From NCBI GenBank assembly GCA_017644105.1, contig JAEPMD010000009.1, positions 39,936 to 103,935 of the forward strand: 64,000 bases of DNA, given 5' to 3'. This DNA is from Rhizobiaceae bacterium. GTDB lineage: Bacteria; Pseudomonadota; Alphaproteobacteria; Rhizobiales; Rhizobiaceae. Below, piece after piece: positions 49,337-58,559 of this stretch (the stretch's first letter is position 1; each line of letters begins with the position of its first letter). A model generated the notes under the pieces. The model had not been told where the DNA came from. It saw nothing but the letters and a program-made list of their open reading frames with translations, and ran no database searches. Both the position numbers and the translations under genes were made by a program.

Positions 49337-49657
49337 TTAAGCCTGTTGGGACGGGATATGTACAATTAGACCGTCAAGCTCATCTGAAACAGTAACCTGA
49401 CATGACAAGCGCGATGTTTCCTTCATCTCAAAGGCAAAATCGAGCATATCTTCTTCCATGGCTTCAGGGGATCCCACCTTTTCAGTCCATGCATCGTCCA
49501 CATAAACGTGGCAGGTCGCGCATGCACACGCACCACCGCACTCAGCCTCAATGCCAGGCACTGAGTTTTTCACTGCATTTTCCATCACTGTTGAGCCGTT
49601 TTTTGCATCAACAACGAATTCTTTTCCATCAGAGGAAATATATGTAATTTTGGCCAT
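49337..49657 (-). CDS. [2Fe-2S] ferredoxin, adrenodoxin-type
   Basis: A 106-residue ferredoxin. The cluster ligands are Cys40, Cys46 and Cys49 (spacing CX5CX2C) and Cys86. Other blocks are [19 protein letters not shown] and VTVSDELDG. This is the adrenodoxin/putidaredoxin-type that commonly feeds P450s and Fe-S assembly. The start at MAKITYIS (49657) is chosen by family fit; a GTG nine bases upstream is possible. The gene ends beside the small-RNA terminator. Its link with the P450 at 7.8-9.0 kb is only a suggestion. Confidence 0.9.
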   Translation of the reverse strand: MAKITYISSDGKEFVVDAKNGSTVMENAVKNSVPGIEAECGGACACATCHVYVDDAWTEKVGSPEAMEEDMLDFAFEMKETSRLSCQVTVSDELDGLIVHIPSQQA

Positions 49658-49744
49658 TAATTTCACGGGTCCCTAAAAATTTTCACAGCACTCAAATCAC
49701 AGTGTTATTGTGAGCGCAACCCTAAATTAATGAATTATCAAAGC

Positions 49745-50113
49745 TTACATGCGGTTTAGCGACGCAATGAAGCTGCTTGCTTTCACAACCGAATTTGAAA
49801 ATGCGGCCAAAGATGCAGCATCCGTAGGATTTGCTTTCACGCGACCAGCCTTATCAGCGACATCAAATGCACCGATGCTTTCAGCTGCATTGTGCACGTC
49901 TTCCGCCATCTTTGCGCGTTCTTGTTCTTCGCAGGATGCCATATCTGCCAATGATTCACGAACTTGCTTTGCAAACAATGTCTAAAGTTCGTTTTCAAGA
50001 TCAGAATCCCCGGAGGTTTGTTTGGAAAGGTGAAGCAAATCGATCGGACGATCGTCACTGGCACGGCCAGACCCAAATTCTGGAGCCTCCAGTATGATTT
50101 GATTTAAAGCCAT
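49745..50113 (-). pseudogene. Hpt-like protein interrupted by one in-frame TAG
   Basis: The start (50113) has GGGGA upstream. The first 43 codons (MALNQIILEAPEF, RPIDLLHLSKQTSGD) are followed by TAG (49984-49982) in the same frame, then by 78 codons (TLFAKQVRESLADMASC, HNAAESIGAFDVAD) and TGA or other normal stop. Joined, they give about 122 residues resembling the alphaproteobacterial Hpt-domain family. Aligned on IGAF, the usual phospho-acceptor His is Glu and the following Lys is His, so phosphotransfer looks lost. No start signal precedes the second half. It is probably a decaying gene, with readthrough not excluded. Confidence 0.6.
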
Positions 50114-50503
50114 TTTGTCCCCGTTTATTTTATCTTTTCTGCAATCTAAGCACGGAGTTGAATGTTTTTTGTTAATCTACTGCCAAACAGCCTTATTTTC
50201 GTCAAATATGGTTAACAGACCATAAACCTATATTTTGCAGGGACTTAATGATGGGCGTATTTTTAGGAAGCTGATAGTTAGCACTTCTGCCTGTGTACGA
50301 ACGGCTTCATCTCATTGTTAAACTTACAGAAATGTGGCAAAACACACTATTGATATGTTTTGCATGAAGCTATGGCGAGTTTAAGCGGGGACAAACGCGA
50401 AGGTTTCAATTGAACCACCCAACCGGTCTTTCGGGGGTAATTTGCGGATTAATCGTGGGTCATAGCTGCAAAGCGCGTATAAACAAAATGAGGAAGTAGC
50501 GGT
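50114..50503. promoter_or_regulatory. 390-bp divergent region upstream of the GPR-like gene
   Basis: No gene is evident. A CtrA-like site with one mismatch in its second half (TTAA-N7-TAAAC, 50212-50227) lies about 280 bp upstream of the GPR-like gene. The ribosome-binding site GAGGAAG is seven bases before its ATG. Confidence 0.35.
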
Positions 50504-53500
50504 ATGGCAAAAGAGCCCGCTGGTCACAAAAAAGATCATTCAAAAGCCAATCAAGGTGGCAATTCGCAAGAGGCCGATTTTTCTCTTGATGAAAAGTCAT
50601 TTGAGGATCTGGAGCAACAAGTATCGAGCGCAGCACGCGAATTAGCATCGCCGCAAGATACATCGGACAAGTCGACAGCAACTTCGACTGCAGCCAGCTC
50701 AAACGATAAAGCCGCCGCGCCGCCTTCAGAGCCCAAAAGGGTACCTGCTGAGACTACGCAGATTGATTTTGATCCGGCAAATGATGATTCAGGCCTTAAA
50801 TCGTCCCCTCTTCTGGCAGCATTGGATCAGCGCGTATCAGGTTCTGCATACACATTTGCAGTTTTGCTTTCACTTGTATGGATCGCAGGTGTGGGTGCGG
50901 CTGCTTATTACTTCTTAACCGAGAATATCAATGCGGTTACCAATGCTAACGATTTTATCAACGACCCGTTCCTCATCGGTGCCGTTCTCGTTGCCATTAT
51001 CCCGACATTTATCTTCTTTGCGTTTGCTATTATGGTCACACGTGCGCGCGAGTTTAAAGTTGCGGCACGCGCTATGACACATGTTGCAATCCAACTCGCT
51101 GATCCAGAAACTCGTGGCACTGGCAAAATCACCACGGTAGGCCAAGCGATCCGCCGCGAAGTCAATGCCATGAATGAAGGCATCGAACGCACAATTGCCC
51201 GTGCGTCAGAGCTTGAGACGCTGGTACATTCAGAAGTAAACGCGCTTGAGCGCAGCTATACAGATAATGAAATGCGGGTTCGTGGTCTTGTGACAGACCT
51301 TAGCAATGAACGAGATGCGATCATTTCTTATGCAGAACGTTTGCGTACTTCAATCGTTGGCGCGCGCGATGAACTGAAAGACGAGCTTGGACAAGCCGGT
51401 GATGAAATCGCCATGCGCATTGCGCTTTCGGGTGAAACTGTCGCCCAATTAATGGATACACATTCCGCAACATTGCAGGAGCGTACCACCGATATCACCC
51501 ATTCAATCCAAAGCTTGTTTGAGCAAAATTCAGAAAATCTTTTGAACAATTTGCGCACTTCAGGCAATGACATCACGGGTGAAATCGACAGCCGATTAAA
51601 CATGATCAGCTCTCAATTTGTGTTACAAAGCAAAGAGTTGCTCGCAGATTTTGAAACGCGAGTTAATACACTTGATTCAACTGCTGAACGTTTGAACGAA
51701 TCTATCAATGAACGCACACGCCAGCTAAACGAAGCTTTGTCAGCGCGTAGCTCTGAAATTAACGATTCACTTTCAATTGGCCAACGCGCGATCGAACAAG
51801 GTTTGGGCGATGTTATCAATTCAATGAATGCCACATTGGATGAAAAAGGTGCTGCCTTCCGTCAACAACTTAAAACCAGCGCTGATGAAGCAGTGATGGA
51901 CATTGATCTGCGCTCCGGCCTTGTGGGTGAGCAAATGCTCGCAGCAAGTAGCGAAGTCAACACGAGCTTTGCCGAGAATATCGAAAAACTCGCTGCGACG
52001 CTTGACCAACGTACATCCGCTTTTAACACGACGGTTAAAGACGGTGTCGCCGAGGTGAATGAAACGCTGACAGCCAGCAACTTCAATCTTACAAATATCA
52101 TTGAATCTGGTGTTGATAAATTAAGTGGGCATGCCGACACATTGAAAAATGCTGCGGATAGCGCGGTTAACCAGATCGATGAAAGCTTTATGGCCAGCAA
52201 TATGGCCGTTGATATGGCGATCACAACCGGTGTTGAAAACCTCAACAAGACGCTTTCTGACGGTTCCGCAACAATCGAAGGTCACACAAAAGGCATCACA
52301 GCCGATCTAACGCGCAACTTGGTTGATTTAAGCGAAACTCTGACTACATCTCAGTCAGCGCTTGACGAAAGCATGAGCAAAGCCGTCGAAGATATCAATG
52401 TTTCGATGAAATCTCGCACAGATGCGATCAATTCTGTTGCGCAAGATAGCATCAACCAATTGGAAAATAGCTTCGACCAACGCACCAACAGCATTGCAAA
52501 TATCACGCAAGAATCTGTCGATAAACTTGGTGCAACTTTGGACGAGAAGACCAGCAATTTTGCAAATACCGCTCAATCTTCAATCAATGCACTGGATGCA
52601 TCGCTTCAGGATCGCACTGAAAAAATGGACAATCTCAGCAAGATGACGATTGAAACCATTGAGGGTTCGGTAAAACGCACAGCGGATTCCTTGGAAACGA
52701 TCACCAGCGAAGGCATTCAATCACTTGATATGTCCATCCAACTTCGTGCTGAGACAATGCAAAATATTGCGACTGAAAATATGACGAAGCTTGATAACGC
52801 TCTCCACGAGCGCGCTAACGAGCTTGATTCCATTGCAAAACGCAACATTGACCGTCTTGAGCAAACATTGACTGATCGTACAAACGCGATGGAGACCATT
52901 TCTGGTGAGGGTGCAAACCTGATTACAAAAGCTATGGACACAATGACAGACGCCCTCTCCGGTGCGCTTGATCGCGAATCCAGCAAAATCTCGGTTGCCC
53001 TCATGAGCAATGAAGAAAAGCTCGGCAACCTACTCACTGATAAAGCTAATTCTCTTGAAGAAAAAGCAAATACAATCTCTTCAATTGCAAGTGGCTCCAT
53101 CAATACCATCTCATCTGCTGTTGAGAATTCATTGCAAAAAGTGGAGCAACACGCAGCGTCTATGACAGAGCAAACGCTTGATGCGATCACTTCAATTGAC
53201 AATGCTGTCGAGCAGAAAACAGATCATGTTGAAAAACGCTTTGGCATTTTGAACTCCACTTTGGCTGATGGTCTTGATCGTGTTTCAACCACATTGGGTG
53301 AGCAAGCCATTTCACTTGCAAGCACATTGAAATCCAGCGTGTCCTCTGCGACGACCGATCTTGGTGAAGAGGCAGCTCGCGCTCAAGAAGCATTGCGTGC
53401 CGTTACGAGCGAATTTGGTGACAGTATCAGCAAGTCAAGCGAAGAGCTGAACCAATCGATCGACGACAAATTGGGCGCACATACAAAACGCTTTACTGAC

Positions 53501-55285
53501 AGCGTCAACACAGCGGCTTCGCATCTTGATGAAGCTTTGAACATTCGTTCAAATGAGCTTTCTGAAACGCTTGGTGCGCATACACAATCTATGACAGAAA
53601 ATGTGAACGCGTTGACCTCGGAAGCTTCGAAAATGCAAGAGATTTCGACGGTAACCAACCAGTTGAACGCCAAATTGTCAGAAAATACACAAGAGCTTGC
53701 AAGCTTCATGGGTGAAAAACTCAGCCCGATGGTTGACGAAATCACAGAGACAACTGCGAATGCAACACAAGCACTTCGTGAGACTGCACAAGCCGGCGCT
53801 GAGCAGTTCAAGGCTGAGAACCAGGCTCTTATTGATGCGATTGCCACACGCAGCAGCGAAACATTAACAGCCGTTCGTGATGCGAGTGCAAGTCTTGCGC
53901 AAAATACCGCAATCATTGTTGATAAGATGAATGAAAGCAGTACCACGATTAATGATACCATTCATCAAGCATCTGCAAATATTTCTCTCATCAACACACG
54001 CTTGAATGAAACAGCGGATAATCTGTCTGACTCAACTGAGAAAGCCTCAAGCCTTGTATCCAATTCGGCAGATATATTGGCGAAAAACATTGGTCAATTG
54101 GGTGGGATCTCGAATACAACTCTCAATCAGATCGCCAGCATCAGCGAGCACTTTGAGCAGCATTCAAACGTCTTATCATCCGCGACTGATCTGTTGGGCG
54201 AAGCTCAAAACAGATTGTCATCAACGATGGATGAGCGCAAAGACGCACTTGATCGCCTATCATCCAGCCTCGTGGCTCGATCAGAAGATGTTGAACGCAA
54301 TATGCGCTCGTTGATTGACATCGTGGATGGCGCATTTACACAAGCCGCCACATTGTCTTCTAACGCCGCGGGCACAATTGACCGCGAGCTTAAGTCTTCG
54401 GTCAATGATGTTGATAGTCTTATTAAAGACACTGAGAAGCGTTCAGTTAATGCCGCGCAAGTTCTTCGCAACACATTGCGTGAAGCCGTTGACGAGGCTG
54501 TCAGCCGCTTCTCTGGCGCAACCGAAGAAATTCGCGTCACTGCAGGCAGCATTCGCCAAGAATTGAGCGATACCCGCGATGAACTTAAAAGAGGTGCGTT
54601 TGACTTGCCTGAAGAAACACGTGAAAGCGCAGCCGCTATGCGCCGTGCCGTTGCGCAGCAAATTGAAGCCCTTCAAGAGCTGTCTTCGCTGGTTTCAAAA
54701 TCAACGCAAACTCTCGATGCAAACCCCTCACCTGCATCCAACCCGCCATCATCAAACGCGCGTGAGCAGGTGACTTCTTCACCAGAGATTAGTGCACGAG
54801 AACTCCGCCCAACTAGAGATGTCGTAACGGAAAGCCGCGATGACGCCCGTTGGGTTAGTAATCTGATTAAAGGTGCCGATACACAAGAAGCACCAGCTCC
54901 AGCGCCTGCGCAACCAACACGCCAGCCGCGCAAGCCGCAGCACGTTGTTGAATCGCTAAACTCATTGTCTGTGGATATTGCCCGCGCCATTGATCATGAC
55001 GCATCCGTTGAACTCTGGCAAAGATATCAACGTGGTGAGCGAGATATCTTCACACGTCGTCTTTACACGATCAAAGGCCAGAAGACATTTGATGAAATTC
55101 AATCCAAATATGCGCGCGAGCCTGAATTCCGCAAAGCAGTTGATCGTTACATGACGGATTTTGAAAAACTGCTTTCAGATGTGTCTCGCAATGATCCAAG
55201 CAATGTCATTGGTCAAAGCTATCTCACATCAGACACTGGTAAAGTTTATACCATGCTGGCCCATGCAAGCGGTCGTCTGAAGTAA
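50504..55285 (+). CDS. giant membrane-anchored coiled-coil protein, probable growth-pole ring (GPR) protein
   Basis: A 1593-residue protein. Two transmembrane helices (about 115-138 and 156-178) follow a hydrophilic N-terminal ~110 residues. The next ~1200 residues are heptad- and 22-residue-periodic helix, from 598 to 817 in ten exact 22-residue units (e.g. FANTAQSSINALDASLQDRT). A conserved C-terminal domain (about 1480-1593: SLSVDIARAIDHDASVELWQ, EFRKAVDRYMTDFEKLL) ends it. This matches rhizobial apolipoprotein-like proteins, of which Agrobacterium GPR forms a ring at the growing pole. It is the probable organiser of polar growth here. The identity rests on architecture rather than alignment. 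Confidence 0.75.
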   Translation: MAKEPAGHKKDHSKANQGGNSQEADFSLDEKSFEDLEQQVSSAARELASPQDTSDKSTATSTAASSNDKAAAPPSEPKRVPAETTQIDFDPANDDSGLKSSPLLAALDQRVSGSAYTFAVLLSLVWIAGVGAAAYYFLTENINAVTNANDFINDPFLIGAVLVAIIPTFIFFAFAIMVTRAREFKVAARAMTHVAIQLADPETRGTGKITTVGQAIRREVNAMNEGIERTIARASELETLVHSEVNALERSYTDNEMRVRGLVTDLSNERDAIISYAERLRTSIVGARDELKDELGQAGDEIAMRIALSGETVAQLMDTHSATLQERTTDITHSIQSLFEQNSENLLNNLRTSGNDITGEIDSRLNMISSQFVLQSKELLADFETRVNTLDSTAERLNESINERTRQLNEALSARSSEINDSLSIGQRAIEQGLGDVINSMNATLDEKGAAFRQQLKTSADEAVMDIDLRSGLVGEQMLAASSEVNTSFAENIEKLAATLDQRTSAFNTTVKDGVAEVNETLTASNFNLTNIIESGVDKLSGHADTLKNAADSAVNQIDESFMASNMAVDMAITTGVENLNKTLSDGSATIEGHTKGITADLTRNLVDLSETLTTSQSALDESMSKAVEDINVSMKSRTDAINSVAQDSINQLENSFDQRTNSIANITQESVDKLGATLDEKTSNFANTAQSSINALDASLQDRTEKMDNLSKMTIETIEGSVKRTADSLETITSEGIQSLDMSIQLRAETMQNIATENMTKLDNALHERANELDSIAKRNIDRLEQTLTDRTNAMETISGEGANLITKAMDTMTDALSGALDRESSKISVALMSNEEKLGNLLTDKANSLEEKANTISSIASGSINTISSAVENSLQKVEQHAASMTEQTLDAITSIDNAVEQKTDHVEKRFGILNSTLADGLDRVSTTLGEQAISLASTLKSSVSSATTDLGEEAARAQEALRAVTSEFGDSISKSSEELNQSIDDKLGAHTKRFTDSVNTAASHLDEALNIRSNELSETLGAHTQSMTENVNALTSEASKMQEISTVTNQLNAKLSENTQELASFMGEKLSPMVDEITETTANATQALRETAQAGAEQFKAENQALIDAIATRSSETLTAVRDASASLAQNTAIIVDKMNESSTTINDTIHQASANISLINTRLNETADNLSDSTEKASSLVSNSADILAKNIGQLGGISNTTLNQIASISEHFEQHSNVLSSATDLLGEAQNRLSSTMDERKDALDRLSSSLVARSEDVERNMRSLIDIVDGAFTQAATLSSNAAGTIDRELKSSVNDVDSLIKDTEKRSVNAAQVLRNTLREAVDEAVSRFSGATEEIRVTAGSIRQELSDTRDELKRGAFDLPEETRESAAAMRRAVAQQIEALQELSSLVSKSTQTLDANPSPASNPPSSNAREQVTSSPEISARELRPTRDVVTESRDDARWVSNLIKGADTQEAPAPAPAQPTRQPRKPQHVVESLNSLSVDIARAIDHDASVELWQRYQRGERDIFTRRLYTIKGQKTFDEIQSKYAREPEFRKAVDRYMTDFEKLLSDVSRNDPSNVIGQSYLTSDTGKVYTMLAHASGRLK

Positions 55286-55307
55286 TAGCCGTAACCAAAC
55301 AAACTAA

Positions 55308-55342
55308 AAAAGCCGCTTGGTCGATAAGATCAAGCGGCTTTT
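55308..55342. terminator. bidirectional terminator after the GPR-like gene
   Basis: AAAAGCCGCTTG pairs with CAAGCGGCTTTT over an 11-base loop, with A/T runs on both sides. It lies between convergent genes. Confidence 0.88.
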
Positions 55343-55361
55343 AATTTGTCAGCTAGATTGT

Positions 55362-55958
55362 CTATCTTACGTAGCGCGCAGCCCAGGCAACGATATCACG
55401 CGTGACAATGGTCGAGGCCAAATCCAATGCGGCTACGTAATCGTCATTACCCGTGCCAGCCGCTGTCACACTTGAGCTAAAGATCCGTTGAGCGCGCACA
55501 ACCCCATTTCGATCATTGAGAACTTTGACGGAAATTGCGACCTCGGCAGATCTGGGTGCGGACACATTAATTTCAAACGCACTAATGGACGTGACGATCT
55601 GATAGTCAATCGCAAGTCCCTCGCCTGGCAAACCAACACCACCCACCAAACCTGAATTTTCAAAAGCCTGCGCAAGTTTACTTTGGAAAACGCGTGGCAG
55701 ACGATCATTCCATTGCGCATCGGCAAGATATTGTACGGCGGATGGTGAAGTACGAACCACGACCTTATCACTATCGAGCGTTTTTAACGCAACCGGTTCT
55801 GCGATCAAAATTTGTCGACGGGAGTTTCGTTTTTTGGTCGAGATTTCGATATCTTGCTGTGAAAGCGTAAATGTATCCGGGATAGATGCATTGCCGCCGC
55901 CCAAGACACAGCCACTTAGCATCAAGCAAGTCGATAAAGCCAAGAGACTACGCAGCAC
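55362..55958 (-). CDS. ABC-type transport auxiliary lipoprotein (PqiC/YmbA-like) of the Mla/MCE system
   Basis: A 198-residue lipoprotein with lipobox LSGC (Cys17). The remainder matches PF03886 (ABC_trans_aux): YLADAQWNDRLPRVFQSKLAQAFENSG and DDYVAALDLASTIVTRDIVAW. It is the last gene of mlaE-mlaF-mlaD-lipoprotein and should sit at the outer membrane as the acceptor of lipid shuttled by the MCE protein. Confidence 0.88.
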   Translation of the reverse strand: MLRSLLALSTCLMLSGCVLGGGNASIPDTFTLSQQDIEISTKKRNSRRQILIAEPVALKTLDSDKVVVRTSPSAVQYLADAQWNDRLPRVFQSKLAQAFENSGLVGGVGLPGEGLAIDYQIVTSISAFEINVSAPRSAEVAISVKVLNDRNGVVRAQRIFSSSVTAAGTGNDDYVAALDLASTIVTRDIVAWAARYVR

Positions 55959-56034
55959 GACAATTCTCCAACAGTTTCATATCAATCATTCAAATCGACC
56001 CATTCATAAACCAAAGTGAGATATTTATAAAGCC

Positions 56035-57729
56035 TTAACGTCTGGTTCGACCGTCAAACTGTTTTACTGTTTCGCCGCCAAAAAGCAGCCTTTGCGGGTT
56101 TTTCTCAATTTCGGAAATACTCCGCTCAATCCGCGAAATGGAACGGCGTGTTTCAACAACCAAAGCTTCGACATCTTGAAGACCTGCACCAGTAAACCGT
56201 TCCAGATTGCTTGCTATAGGCCCTATTCGGCGGTTTAAATTCGCCGCCACATCTTTAAATGCCTTTAAAGTTTCCTGAGCTTCTGTCATCAGGCTTGATG
56301 AATCACCATCTCCCAAGAAACCATCGAGTTTTGCAAGAACGCCGTCAACGCGGGTAGACGCTGCATTCAGGCGTTTGGCAATTTCACTAACATCGGTGAT
56401 CATTTGATCAATATCATCAGATCGCCCACCCACACTTGCGACCACTTTCTTCACTTCAGAAAGTGTTTCTCTCGCATCGGTACCCGCTGAGGAAATATCA
56501 GATAGCGCCTGACGCACGATGGCCGGATCAACTTCCGCCAACAGAGTATCAACCTTTTCTGTCGCGCTATTGAGCTTTTTAGCGGTTTCGCCAACTGTTG
56601 AAATCATCTCATCAATGTCAGACGAACGACCACCAACCGTTTCAACGACCTTCTTTGCTTCGGCGAGAGCGACACGCGCATCAGCGCTTGCGGTGGAAAT
56701 ATCTTCAAGTGTTTTCCCAATTTGGCCTGGTTTTACTTCAGAAAGGAGCGCATCGACCTTGCCGCTTGCCGCATTTAGCTTTTGCGCTGTCTCTGAAACA
56801 TCGGCAATCATTTTAGAAATATCATCAGAGCTAGCGCCAATACCTGAGATCGCATCTTTAGCCTGCTCTATTGCTTCACGCGCATCATTGCTGGCTGCTG
56901 TAATATTCTTCACCGTCTCACCGATTTGGCCAGGTTCAACTTCCGAAATGAGTTTATCAATCTTGGCCAATGATGTGGTCGCTTCACCACTTAGCTTTTC
57001 AAAATTCGCCAAAGTATTATCAATCTTTTGCGGATCAATGGATGTAATCAACCGATCTGCAGATGCCAGAGTGCCATCAATCCTCGCAGACAATGTTTGG
57101 ATAGTTCCCGTTAGCCCTGATACGCTTTTCAAAAACTCATCAATGCCATCGGCATTGTCTGTCAGCGCTTTTGAAAAGGTTTCAGCATTTTTAAGTGTCG
57201 CATTGATCGGGTCTTGCGCTGTGGTAACGAAATTCTCTACCTGAATAACAATGGCATCTGTTCGAGCCATGATGTTTTCAGCTGTTTCCAACAGGTTTGC
57301 AATGCCTGACGGTGTGGCTTCAAACTTAAGGCTTGTCCCCTCCTCGAAGGCCTTTTGAAGCTTATCCGTTCCTGCGCCTTCAGGAGTCGAAATTTCCAGC
57401 GTGGAAGTTCCGGTTAAACCCTGCGCTTCAAGCTTGATGGTGGTCGATTCATTGATCGGCGTATCGATTGAGACTTCAGCAATCGCTTTGACATATTTAG
57501 GTTGTGCCATATCAATGTTGACACTTCTGACCTGGCCAACTTGAATGCCGTTAAATCGAACCTGTGAACCCGCGCTCAATCCCGACGCAGATCCCGGAAT
57601 TTGCACCTCAACCTGCGCGTAATCCCCGCTCTGATAAAGATCTTCGGACCAATAGACAAATCCAAATGCCGCAGCCGTAACGAGAATGACCAATAAAGCC
57701 ACTCGGATATAATTGGCACTAGTTTCCAT
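56035..57729 (-). CDS. mlaD: MCE (MlaD-like) lipid-transport protein with tandem repeats
   Basis: A 564-residue protein. A single N-terminal transmembrane helix (about 9-27) precedes the MCE domain (about 40-115: GSASGLSAGSQVRFNGIQVG). The long C-terminal part is helical and holds three consecutive 68-residue repeats (257-460), beginning IDKLISEVEP, VDALLSEVKP and VDTLLAEVDP. Longer than E. coli MlaD (about 180), it resembles rhizobial MCE proteins that form a channel or bridge across the periplasm. It lies between the ATPase and lipoprotein genes. Confidence 0.88.
   Translation of the reverse strand: METSANYIRVALLVILVTAAAFGFVYWSEDLYQSGDYAQVEVQIPGSASGLSAGSQVRFNGIQVGQVRSVNIDMAQPKYVKAIAEVSIDTPINESTTIKLEAQGLTGTSTLEISTPEGAGTDKLQKAFEEGTSLKFEATPSGIANLLETAENIMARTDAIVIQVENFVTTAQDPINATLKNAETFSKALTDNADGIDEFLKSVSGLTGTIQTLSARIDGTLASADRLITSIDPQKIDNTLANFEKLSGEATTSLAKIDKLISEVEPGQIGETVKNITAASNDAREAIEQAKDAISGIGASSDDISKMIADVSETAQKLNAASGKVDALLSEVKPGQIGKTLEDISTASADARVALAEAKKVVETVGGRSSDIDEMISTVGETAKKLNSATEKVDTLLAEVDPAIVRQALSDISSAGTDARETLSEVKKVVASVGGRSDDIDQMITDVSEIAKRLNAASTRVDGVLAKLDGFLGDGDSSSLMTEAQETLKAFKDVAANLNRRIGPIASNLERFTGAGLQDVEALVVETRRSISRIERSISEIEKNPQRLLFGGETVKQFDGRTRR
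56350..56961 (-). repeat. three tandem 204-bp (68-residue) coding repeats in the MCE protein gene
   Basis: Each unit codes 68 residues with the pattern (I/V)D.L(I/L).EV.P, SS/SSDI and ETA-K-KLN; unit boundaries fall at residues 257, 325 and 393. A weaker fourth copy (about 33 residues) may precede them. Confidence 0.8.
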
Positions 57730-57732
57730 TCA

Positions 57733-58548
57733 TTACGACCCTTCTAGACGAACAATAGACCGCGCTCGTCGACCTCTAAAATAGGATTGCACCCAGTCAT
57801 CTTCAAATGCAAGCATAGTATCAATATCACCTGCAACTAAAACACGCTTACGACCTAATACTGCTATACGATCACAAACCGAAAACAGACTATCTAAATC
57901 GTGAGTCACCATATAAACGGTCAAGCCCAGCGTGTCGCGTAATTTCGCAATGAGATCATCAAACTCTGCGGCACCGATTGGATCAAGCCCCGATGTTGGT
58001 TCATCCAAAAACAACAGATCGGGATCAAGTGCAAGCGCCCGCGCCAAAGCAGCGCGCTTAATCATACCACCTGAGAGCTCAGACGGATACTTGTCTGCAG
58101 CGTTTGGTGCCAAGCCAACCAGCTCAATCTTCAAACGCGCAAGATCATCCATCAAGCCTTGCGGAATATTAAGATATTCGCGCATGGGGACTTGGATGTT
58201 TTCTTTGACGGTTAGCGACGAAAAAAGCGCACCTTGTTGAAACAGCACCCCGAGCCGCATATCGATTGATATCCGTTCTTGCTCGGAAATATTGTCATAA
58301 TCGCGACCAAGGATATGCACCTGTCCTGCCTGCCTTTTGATGAGACGAAGCATGGTACGCATTAAAACAGATTTTCCCGTACCAGACGCGCCAACAAATC
58401 CCAAGATCTCACCGCGATGTACATCGAGGTCTAAATTGTCCAACACCTGATGTTCACCAAAAGCGACAGAAATGCCCCGCGCAGACAAAATGATATTGTC
58501 CGTGTCTTGGGCCACAATCTGGCTTTCTGTTTGCGTGGTGTTGTCCAT
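57733..58548 (-). CDS. mlaF: ABC transporter ATPase MlaF
   Basis: A 271-residue ABC ATPase with Walker A GASGTGKS, the signature LSGGMIKRAALARA and Walker B DPDLLFLDEPTSGLDP, plus the H-loop VTHD. The N-terminal ~15 residues are an unconserved extension. It powers the MlaE permease in phospholipid transport. It begins about a dozen bases after mlaE. Confidence 0.92.
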   Translation of the reverse strand: MDNTTQTESQIVAQDTDNIILSARGISVAFGEHQVLDNLDLDVHRGEILGFVGASGTGKSVLMRTMLRLIKRQAGQVHILGRDYDNISEQERISIDMRLGVLFQQGALFSSLTVKENIQVPMREYLNIPQGLMDDLARLKIELVGLAPNAADKYPSELSGGMIKRAALARALALDPDLLFLDEPTSGLDPIGAAEFDDLIAKLRDTLGLTVYMVTHDLDSLFSVCDRIAVLGRKRVLVAGDIDTMLAFEDDWVQSYFRGRRARSIVRLEGS

Positions 58549-58559
58549 TACATCTTCAC

